Assembly (NCBI GenBank): GCA_025354845.1
Contig: JANXMD010000832.1
Location: forward strand, 1-7,858
Direction: 5' to 3'
Length of the DNA stretch: 7,858 nucleotides
Source: Verrucomicrobiota bacterium
GTDB taxonomy: Bacteria > Verrucomicrobiota > Verrucomicrobiia > Limisphaerales > UBA9464
A program made the position numbers and the translations under genes. Within the stretch, counting starts at the first letter, position 1. Every line of letters begins with the position of its first letter. A model generated the notes under the pieces. It did no database searches, was not told the DNA's origin, and was given only the letters and a program-made list of their open reading frames with translations. This document shows, piece by piece, positions 1-7,200 of the stretch.

Positions 1-1220
1 CCGAACTCGGTGCACCACACCACGAGCGTGTCCTCCAACAATCCCCGCTGCTTGAGATCCATGAGCAGCGCCGCGGTCGGCTTGTCGAGGACCGGACCGT
101 GCAAGCTGTATTGGTTGAGCAGGTCTTTGTGACCATCCCAGTTGCTGACGCCTTCACCGCCGGTCTGATACGCACCGTTGAACACTTGAACAAAGCGAAC
201 ACCTTTCTCGATCAGGCGTCGCGCGAGGATGCAATTCCGCGCAAACGCAGCGCGCGTTTCCAGGATTTTGGAACCCCCTTCATCGGCGCCGTAGAGCTTC
301 AGAATGTGGTCCGGTTCGTTGGACAGGTTGGCCACTTCGGGAATGGTCAGCTGCATCCGCGCCGCCAGCTCGTAACTAGCAATGCGCGCAGCGAGCTCGG
401 TATCGCCGGGAAAGCGCCCTGCGTGATGCTCATTCAGGCGCTGGAGAAACCCGCGAGTCGACGAGTCCCGATCGGCACCAACGGCACCCGGTCGGGCCAG
501 ATTGCGAATCGGATGCGTGGCATTGAATTCCGTCCCCTGGAATGCGGCAGGAAGAAACCCCGGCGCCCAATTGTTCACGCTGTTCTGCGGCTTGCCACGG
601 GGATCCGGAATCGCCACGTACGCCGGCAACGACTGATCGGCACTCCCGAGTGCATAAGTCACCCAGGCACCAAGGCTTGGAAAACCGTCCAACGTGTTGC
701 CGGTGGACATGTAGTTCTCGCCGGGTCCGTGGGTGTTCGTCTTTCCCTGCATCGAATGGATGAAGCACATTTCATCCGCCAGCGCGCCCAGATGCGGCAC
801 GAGTTCCGAGATCATCTTGCCCGACTTGCCCCGCGGTTTGAACTCCCATGGGCTCTTGGTCAACGCGCCTTGTTCTCCCTGGAAGGTGATAAGCTTCTCC
901 GGCCCCGGCATCGGCATGCCGTGTCGCCGGATCAGCTCGGGCTTGTAGTCGAACGTGTCCAACTGACTGCAGGCCCCGCTGCAGAAGATCATCAGCACGT
1001 TCTTCGCCTTGGCCTCGAAGTGGGACCGGCGGGGCGCGTAGGGCCGTCCCGGCTCCAGCACCGGACGCAGCGGTTCCTTGCCAGAAACCGTGGCGCCCAG
1101 GAGGCCCTGCTCGGCGAGCAGGTGCGTCAGCGCGATGGAGCCGAGACCCATGCCGGAATCAGCGAGAAAACGTCGCCGGTTGAGTAGCGGACTTCCGAAG
1201 GCGGGAGTGGGTTCGCGCAT
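1..1220 (-). CDS. DUF1501 family exported protein, C-terminus cut by window edge
   Basis: The minus-strand frame is open from an ATG at 1220 to the window edge: 406 codons plus two bases, with no stop. The N-terminus carries a twin-arginine signal, with RRRFL at residues 15-19 followed by a mildly hydrophobic GMGLGSIALTHLLA stretch, so export of a folded protein to the periplasm is likely. DUF1501 hallmarks follow: KNVLMIFCSGACSQLDTFDYKP (near residues 73-94), SGKMISELVPHLG, FIHSMQGKTNTHGPG, and late KGVRFVQVFNGA, NWDGHKDL and LKQRGLLEDTLVVWCTEFG. DUF1501 belongs to the alkaline phosphatase/sulfatase-like superfamily; its substrate is unknown. Members are usually about 470 residues, so some 60-80 residues lie outside the window. 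There is no in-frame alternative start between the preceding gene's stop and this ATG. The gene lies 19 bases downstream of the PSD1 gene without a terminator, so co-transcription is likely. No strong Shine-Dalgarno is visible, which may mean translation is coupled to PSD1. Family call is firm; function is not. Confidence 0.93.
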   Translation of the reverse strand, partial: MREPTPAFGSPLLNRRRFLADSGMGLGSIALTHLLAEQGLLGATVSGKEPLRPVLEPGRPYAPRRSHFEAKAKNVLMIFCSGACSQLDTFDYKPELIRRHGMPMPGPEKLITFQGEQGALTKSPWEFKPRGKSGKMISELVPHLGALADEMCFIHSMQGKTNTHGPGENYMSTGNTLDGFPSLGAWVTYALGSADQSLPAYVAIPDPRGKPQNSVNNWAPGFLPAAFQGTEFNATHPIRNLARPGAVGADRDSSTRGFLQRLNEHHAGRFPGDTELAARIASYELAARMQLTIPEVANLSNEPDHILKLYGADEGGSKILETRAAFARNCILARRLIEKGVRFVQVFNGAYQTGGEGVSNWDGHKDLLNQYSLHGPVLDKPTAALLMDLKQRGLLEDTLVVWCTEF

Positions 1221-1239
1221 GGGACTTTCGTGGATAACA

Positions 1240-4098
1240 TCACGGAACGAAAACGAGTTCGCTGGAATTCAGGATCGCGCGACACAGGGCGGGCACTCCC
1301 TGGGACGCGACAAAAGCAATCGCGTCGCCACGTTCCCGGCGATCCGGTTCGCGGTTGTAGCTAAGAATCCAGGCCCGCCGTACCTGACCTTCAGCGGACT
1401 TGCCTCCCTCGCGACGCAGCCGGGCCGCAAACACTTCCGACTGATCGAGCATGAACTGGCTGTTGAACAAGTTGAGCGCCTGAAGCGGCGTGGTGGAGGC
1501 GCTTCGTTTGGGAGCCACGAGGCTGCCGTCCGGACAATCAAACGCCCCAAAGATGCCATCCTGCTCCATGCGCACCTTGAACGCGTAGACCATTCGACGC
1601 GACTCCGCCGGGCCAAAGCGGTCCTTGGGCTGGTAGTGGTACACATTTTCGCGATCGACCTCGTGCAGGTAGAACGACGGTCCCCCGGTGGTGAGATCCA
1701 GATTGCCGCTCACCGCCAGAATGGTGTCGCGAATGGCCTCCGCCTCCACCCGACGCGGCGGGAATCGCCACAACAGCCGCGCCCCGGCGTCCGCCGCGAG
1801 CCCATCCGCGCGGGGCGCACTCGACTGCCGCCACGTGCGGGACGTGAGAATCAGCCGTTGGAGATGCTTGAGGCTCCATCCATGCGACACGAGGTCCGCC
1901 GCGAGCCAGTCCAGCAGCTCGGAATGACTCGGGCGTGCCCCATTCTTTCCAAAATCATTCGGCGTGCTCACCAATCCCGCACCAAATTGGTGCTGCCAAA
2001 TGCGGTTCACGATGACCCGTGACGTCAGCGGATGCGCCGGGTCCGTGATCCACCGCGCCAGCGCCAGTCGCCGGTCCGCTTCAGGCGCGTTCGTGGCAAG
2101 CGTCATCGGATTGAAGAGCGCCAGCATTCCCGGCTCCACCAACTCCCGCCGCTGCATCGGATCACCGCGATGCAGCCGGAAAGCGGTAGTCGGGTTCACG
2201 AACGTGCCCGCATACACCATCTCCGAGTTCGCTGCCGCCTTACGCTCACTCCGTATCAAGTCCAACCGTGCCAACCACGCGCGTCCTTCGGCTGCGCGAC
2301 TCTCCAGGACTCCGTCGAATCGATACGTCGGAGCCACGGCAACCTGAGGCCCACCAGCAAACGGTTCCCGTTCCGTGGAATCTGCGACGCGACGCCATTG
2401 GCCCGGCTCGTTCGCCACCTCGATTCGATAGTCGGTTGGCAGGCGGTCCCGAAAGACGCCCTGTTGATCTCGTCCCCAAACGATCCGAGTCACGCGCTCC
2501 GGTTTGGCCAACTCGATCTGCGCCCACCCCTTGCCGGATTCGTTGGAAATCCAGGAATGCTCGTTTCCCACCTGACCGTCATTGAGATGTTCAACTCGAT
2601 GCATGGGGAATCCAGCAATCGTTCCCGACGCCGACGCGCGGGCGCCCCGGCTCGCCAATCCGATGTTCTTATCACCCGACCACACCTCCAGTTCATCGAG
2701 ACAAGGCTCCGCACCGGTAGTCGCCAGGACGGTGAACCGCACCCATCGAGCCACGACCGGCTTGAATTCATCGATGTTACGACCAAAGGTCACCGAAGGC
2801 GGTTTTCGAAGCGCTGTCACCGGAGCCTGACGTTCCAGAAACGGAACGAGATTCGTCTCAAGCACGGCGATCTCGCGATCGAGCCGACGCAACGTCGCCA
2901 TCTGGCCCTCGGCCCGGGGCAACGCCCGCTCCCCATGGCGCACCCCCGCGAACAGCGCCGTCATTGCATAATATTCGCGATGGGAAATGGGATCGAACTT
3001 GTGCGAGTGACAACGCGCACATCCCAGGGTTAATCCCAGAAACGCGGTACCGGTCGTGGACACCATGTCATCGAGCTCGTCGGCCCGCTGCTGCAGCGTC
3101 AGCGTGGGATCCGGACTGCCGACGATGTCCACCGGGCCGCCCACCAGGAATCCCGTCGCGACATCCGCGCCCAGCGAATCTCCGGCGATCTGCTCGCGCA
3201 CGAACTGGTCGAAGGGCTTATCCTGATTGAACGCCGCAATCACGTAATCTCGAAACCGCCAGGCGCTGAGCCGTTCGCGATTGGTTTCAAACCCATTGCT
3301 CTCGGCAAACCGGACGACATCGAGCCAATGGCGTCCCCAGCGCTCTCCATAACGTGCATCGGCAAGCACCCGATCCACCAACCGCTCGAACGCCTCCGGC
3401 TTGCTATCTGCGAGGTAGGTGGCCACCTCTTCCGGCGATGGCGGCAGCCCCAGCATTACGAAGTACACTCGACGAATGAGCGTCACGCGGTCCGCCTCGG
3501 GAGACGGCGTGAGGTGCTTCTCGGTCAGGGACGCTGCAACAAAGGCATCCACCGGATTCACCGCCGAATCGCCCCGATTCAGCGCCGTTACGGGCACCTT
3601 GGGCCGACGAACAGGATTGAATGCCCAATGCGATCGGATCGGATCGGCCTCAGCCGCGGACTCCACCGGAACCGTGGCTCCCTGCTCGATCCAGGCGCGG
3701 AGAAGCGCGATCTCCGCGGTGCTCAACGGTTCCCCCTTGGCAGGCATGCGCAAATCCGGAATGACCCCCTCCACGACTTGGATCAGGGGACTGTGGGCAC
3801 TGTCACCGGGCTTCACCGCCGGAGCATGCGCCTCACCCCCGCGCAGCACTGCCGCCGCCGAGTCCACACGAAATCCGCCCTTTTGCTTTTCGGCGCCATG
3901 GCACGAGGCACACCGCCGCTCCAGGAGCGGACGAACATCGCGAGAATACTCCACCGTCGCCGGCGTTTCCGCTCGAACGGCCGTGGATGCGATCGGCAGT
4001 GCCGCTCCGAGACTCCAAACGGCACTCCAGCGGACCACCGCCATCCACACTCGACGGACGAAGGAATCGACGAACAGATATCTGCGGTGTGAACTCAT
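1240..4098 (-). CDS. PSD1 / planctomycete cytochrome c domain protein (DUF1549-discoidin-DUF1553)
   Basis: Predicted exported protein of 952 residues from an ATG at 4098, stop TGA at 1242-1240. Domains in order: signal region ending near AVRA-ET; planctomycete cytochrome-c-like domain (about 50-138) with the haem motif CASCH at 63-67; DUF1549/PSCyt2 (about 157-390) with GLPPSPEEV, YGERWGRHWLDVVRFAES and a second haem motif CARCH at 360-364; a discoidin/F5-8C-like domain (about 447-575); DUF1553/PSD1 (about 677-952) with HPLTSRVIVNRIWQHQFG, PSHSELLDWLA, FDCPDGS and STTPLQALNLFNS. Covalent haem attachment at both CxxCH sites implies a periplasmic redox-active protein; the reaction is unknown. 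The start is uncertain. The frame extends upstream to a TTG at 4173, giving an Arg-rich, non-signal-like leader. An ATG at 4044 would leave a compact 25-residue signal peptide and may be the true start. None of the three has a convincing Shine-Dalgarno. DUF1501 follows after 19 bases. Family identification is very secure. Confidence 0.95.
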   Translation of the reverse strand: MSSHRRYLFVDSFVRRVWMAVVRWSAVWSLGAALPIASTAVRAETPATVEYSRDVRPLLERRCASCHGAEKQKGGFRVDSAAAVLRGGEAHAPAVKPGDSAHSPLIQVVEGVIPDLRMPAKGEPLSTAEIALLRAWIEQGATVPVESAAEADPIRSHWAFNPVRRPKVPVTALNRGDSAVNPVDAFVAASLTEKHLTPSPEADRVTLIRRVYFVMLGLPPSPEEVATYLADSKPEAFERLVDRVLADARYGERWGRHWLDVVRFAESNGFETNRERLSAWRFRDYVIAAFNQDKPFDQFVREQIAGDSLGADVATGFLVGGPVDIVGSPDPTLTLQQRADELDDMVSTTGTAFLGLTLGCARCHSHKFDPISHREYYAMTALFAGVRHGERALPRAEGQMATLRRLDREIAVLETNLVPFLERQAPVTALRKPPSVTFGRNIDEFKPVVARWVRFTVLATTGAEPCLDELEVWSGDKNIGLASRGARASASGTIAGFPMHRVEHLNDGQVGNEHSWISNESGKGWAQIELAKPERVTRIVWGRDQQGVFRDRLPTDYRIEVANEPGQWRRVADSTEREPFAGGPQVAVAPTYRFDGVLESRAAEGRAWLARLDLIRSERKAAANSEMVYAGTFVNPTTAFRLHRGDPMQRRELVEPGMLALFNPMTLATNAPEADRRLALARWITDPAHPLTSRVIVNRIWQHQFGAGLVSTPNDFGKNGARPSHSELLDWLAADLVSHGWSLKHLQRLILTSRTWRQSSAPRADGLAADAGARLLWRFPPRRVEAEAIRDTILAVSGNLDLTTGGPSFYLHEVDRENVYHYQPKDRFGPAESRRMVYAFKVRMEQDGIFGAFDCPDGSLVAPKRSASTTPLQALNLFNSQFMLDQSEVFAARLRREGGKSAEGQVRRAWILSYNREPDRRERGDAIAFVASQGVPALCRAILNSSELVFVP

Positions 4099-4141
4099 GC
4101 GGAAGCTGGCGGTAGGTTCTCGCCGAAAGCGTAGGGATCCG

Positions 4142-4222
4142 AAACGGTTTGTCTCCCGTTTTTCACCGTTCAAGACGGCGCGGACACGGCGTTTGAAAAC
4201 GGGTGTCCAGACAAAGCCGTTT
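4142..4222. repeat. Long imperfect inverted repeat in the divergent promoter region
   Basis: The left arm AAACGGTTTGTCT (4142-4154) is the reverse complement of AGACAAAGCCGTTT (4209-4222) apart from one extra base in the right arm. Directly inside, CCCGTTTT (4155-4162) pairs perfectly with AAAACGGG (4196-4203), with a five-base bulge (4204-4208) on the right. That is about 21 pairs closing a 33-base interior, which has its own small hairpin CCGT-TCAAG-ACGG (4166-4178). The half-site AAACGG or CCGTTT occurs four times (4142, 4156, 4197, 4217). This could be an operator for a dimeric regulator serving both directions, a structured 5' leader, or a decayed palindromic repeat. The pairing is read directly from the sequence; the role is inference. 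Confidence 0.6.
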
Positions 4223-4254
4223 GATTTTCCAGAACCGACTCCGCATTCTTCCCG

Positions 4255-4259
4255 AAGGA
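4255..4259 (+). promoter_or_regulatory. Shine-Dalgarno site (AAGGA) fixing the start at 4265
   Basis: AAGGA at 4255-4259 stands five bases before the ATG at 4265, which is suitable spacing for 16S rRNA pairing. It supports this ATG as the true start, and the first 23 residues from it form a good signal peptide. Neither minus-strand gene has a comparable site. Confidence 0.75.
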
Positions 4260-4264
4260 CGCCA

Positions 4265-7200
4265 ATGAAACCCCCGCAGTTTTTTCGAGCCGCGCTTTGC
4301 CTTGTGCTCCTGCTGTGTCTGCAGGTCAGAGGACAGAATTATCTAAGCTTGGAGCCCGAAATCCGCCCGGGCACCGAGCAAGACGGACGTCGCGCCGTAG
4401 ACCTGAAGATCCGCGCGTTCAACGCCCTCGGCAGCCCGGCAACCAGCGGCCCGACCAACCTGACGCTTCGTGCCTACAGCTTTGCGTCCGGCGGCATGGT
4501 GATCTCTGAAGTTTCCAGCGACGGCGCGGAGATTGAATTTACCAACACGGGCGCCAGCGACGTGGATCTCTCGGGATGGATGTTGCGTGTGGGTACCGGA
4601 ACCTATTTCCCTTCGAACTCCGAAGCACGCCGAATTACCGGCAACGGCAGGCTAAAACCAGGTGGACTCCTTGTCTGGAGCTCACGCACCAATGCGCCGG
4701 ATCAGTTCCCAAATCTTCGGCGATCCCACCGGCTCTCCCCTGTCTATGTCAACCTGGTCGAACTGCGCGATCCGTCCGGGCAACTCGTGGACGAGGTTCG
4801 CTTTTACGACGCGCCCCCGACGGCCGGTCGCCTCTGGACTGGCCCCGCCGTGACTTCCCTTGGGGGATTTCCAAATTCAATTCAGCGCCGGGGGACCCGC
4901 AATCACTTTGCAGCGATCGATTGGATTGTTGCCACACCCAGCATCGGTCTGCTCAACCCCGATCTCTCACTGCCTTCGGGCGGCCCGGCATTGCCGGTGA
5001 CACTCGATTCACAAGCCGCAACGCTGACCAATGGCACCTGGTCCGGCACCGTTCGTCTCGCCGCAAGCGGAGTCCGATCGGTGCGCTTCGAGGCATCCGT
5101 CCAAGACGGCCTTTTCTTCGCCTCGCAGCCAGTTCCACTGTCCCCACTGCCACCGCTTCAGTTGACCGTGGTATCCGGTTCGACCCGCGGATCCGAAGGC
5201 ACGGCGGGAAATCTGGCGGAAGTTGAAATTCGGCTCCCGGCTCCCAATTCAAGCGGAGTGCCGATCACTCCGAGGCTTCAGTTCGACGTCCCTGGCGAAT
5301 TTGAAGTGCCAATCGTGGGCGCCATCGCCCCCGGTGAACAGCGGACGGTGGTGCAACTTCGGAATCTGGACGACGAGGTCGCCGATGGAACGGCGGTGGT
5401 GACCCTAACCGCACTCGTTCCCGGATTTGAGCCGGCGACTTTGACACTGCTCAACGACGACGACGAATTCGCGACGGTCCACCTCAGCGTCCCGGATCAA
5501 GCCAACGAGGGAGAGGGGCTGCTTCCCTTGCGGGGGTTGGTTTCGCTGCCCACTCGAGCCAGTCACCCGACCCGGATTGACCTCGATTTCGACGGCCGCG
5601 TATCGGGGCCGGAGTTCGTCGTTATCCCCACCGGTGCGGCATCCGCGGAGTTTCCCGTTTTCATTGTCGATGACGGGTTTGAAAACATCGCTCCGCTCCA
5701 CGATACGATCACCGCAACCACGTCCGAGTGGCTTCCGGTCACTTCCAAGATCAGCATCAAGGACGACGAATTTCTTTCCCCATCGCTCAGCCTGCCAAGC
5801 CGGGTATTGGAAGGCATCCCCACCAACGGGATTGTCGCGCTGCGTTTCCCCCGCGATCACGCCTCCACGCTGCGGATCCGATCCTCGGATTCCCGCCTGG
5901 GCATTCCAACGACCGTGGAATTCCCTGCCGGCGTGTCTTCGGTCTCGATTCCAATTCCTGCCTCAGATGATCACGCGTCCGTGGGCTCGAGGTATGTGAA
6001 CGTTTGCGTCACGTTTGCGGCCTCGTTTTCCGGCGAGAATCAGTGGTGTCAGGGACTCGACTACGCCGAAAAGGATCCAGGGACCGTGACACTCCGCCCC
6101 ACCGTCGATTCCCTCATCTGGAGTGGCACCCCAATTCCGTTCACGCTGGTCGCCGACGACGGTTACGGGGTGCGTCCATCAGTCAGTGGACCAGTGGAGA
6201 TGCGGATTTCGTCGGGGATCGGCTCCGCGGTGGTTGATCCGGCATTTCAAACCATCACCTTGAACGACGGCTCGTATGCGGGCGCCCTCCAAATCAACGG
6301 ATCCGGCCAACAATTGACGCTGGAGATGGTTTTTCGTGGTCGGACCAACACACTGGCGCTGCCGTCGGTACAATCCGGACGCCAGGCAACCAACCGATTT
6401 CAATTCCTCGCCGCCCGCCCCGGGCACGCGACATTGCTGGCACTTCGGGCGAGTCCTTCCGGGTCGTCGGAAACCGGCCACCTCAGCGAGGTGGATCCCG
6501 TCAGTGGATCGGTGGTGCGCGAATTCAACCTGCCCTTCTACTGCACTCAGATCGCAGTGGCTGACTCGGGAAGCGTCGCTTGGGCATCCGGCCCCGGTGA
6601 CCGCTTAGTTCGCATTGATCTCGAGCATTGGACAAACAGCGTCTCCACACCCGTGCTGGGCACGAACAGTCCTTACGGTGTCTTCGGTCTTGCGGTCTCA
6701 AAGGGTGCCACCGACGAATTGGCCGTTGGACTCGCCTCTCCGTACGGCGGCGTTCCTCCCCTGGTTTTGGGAGTGCGTGACGGGAAGCCTCTCCTTCTGG
6801 ACGCCCAGCCAAATACCGGCGCCTTTGTCATTCCGGGACGGACAGCTGGAGAGTTCTATTTGGCCTCCGCCAATCGACTCGCGCGTTTTCGACTCACTGA
6901 AACCAACGCCGTGACGACCCGGTCCCGAGAATTTTCGGTTTTTGGGAATGGAAACCCGATGCTCAGCCCGGTGCTTGTCGGCAAGTCCCTCGTCGGCCTC
7001 TCGGGCGCGGAAGTGGATGCCGAATCTCTCGAAGACTTGGCGGGGTTCGAATACGTGCCGAATGTGGGTCGTTATGCGTGCCTGCCCATTCCCGAAAGCA
7101 ACCAAGTGCTCTACGCGACGCAGGCTCAATGGAACCTCTACGATAACGCCACTCGGACACCGTTGGCGTCTATACCGGATCCCTACCTTTTCAACTATTA

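Larger units (their letters stand above)
4099..4264. promoter_or_regulatory. Divergent intergenic region with promoters for both transcription units
   Basis: This 166-bp gap separates the leftward PSD1-DUF1501 operon from the rightward surface-protein gene, so promoters for both directions should lie here. It is less GC-rich than the genes, with short A/T runs around 4158-4163, 4193-4199 and 4220-4228. A TTGAAA at 4193-4198 on the plus strand matches a -35 box, but no good -10 follows at 16-18 bases, so no promoter is assigned. If PSD1 really starts at the TTG at 4173, the gap shrinks to 91 bp and cuts through the inverted repeat, which argues against that start. No small ORF with a plausible ribosome binding site and no RNA gene was seen. 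Confidence 0.7.

Noticed and set aside
99..1187. Plus-strand open frame of 362 codons opposite DUF1501
   Set aside because: The antisense frame encodes an uninterrupted DUF1501 protein with all family motifs. The plus frame has an Arg/His/Gln-rich composition typical of a shadow in GC-rich DNA and shows no recognisable domain.
1078..4092. Series of long plus-strand frames (1078-2022, 2032-3033, 3328-4092) opposite PSD1
   Set aside because: All lie antisense to a well-conserved PSD1 coding sequence and have Arg- and Pro-rich low-complexity translations with no motifs. High GC explains the lack of stops.
4142..4163. AAACGG-loop-CCGTTT stem followed by a T run, resembling a terminator
   Set aside because: The stem is only six pairs and AT-rich, and no plus-strand gene ends upstream of it. 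The sequence is better explained as part of the larger inverted repeat.
4221..4249. Possible promoter TTGATT - 17 bases - CATTCT for the plus-strand gene
   Set aside because: The -10 match is poor (three of six) and the transcript would begin at or inside the ribosome binding site, so the evidence is too weak to annotate.
4307..4318. Possible lipoprotein lipobox at Cys18 of the surface protein
   Set aside because: The residue before Cys18 is Leu rather than Gly, Ala or Ser, and a normal signal peptidase I site (V-R-G before Q24) follows, so lipidation is unlikely.
4576..5226. Plus-strand frame of 216 codons within the large surface-protein gene
   Set aside because: It is out of frame with the continuous domain-bearing frame that begins at 4265, and its translation is Arg/Ser-rich without recognisable features.
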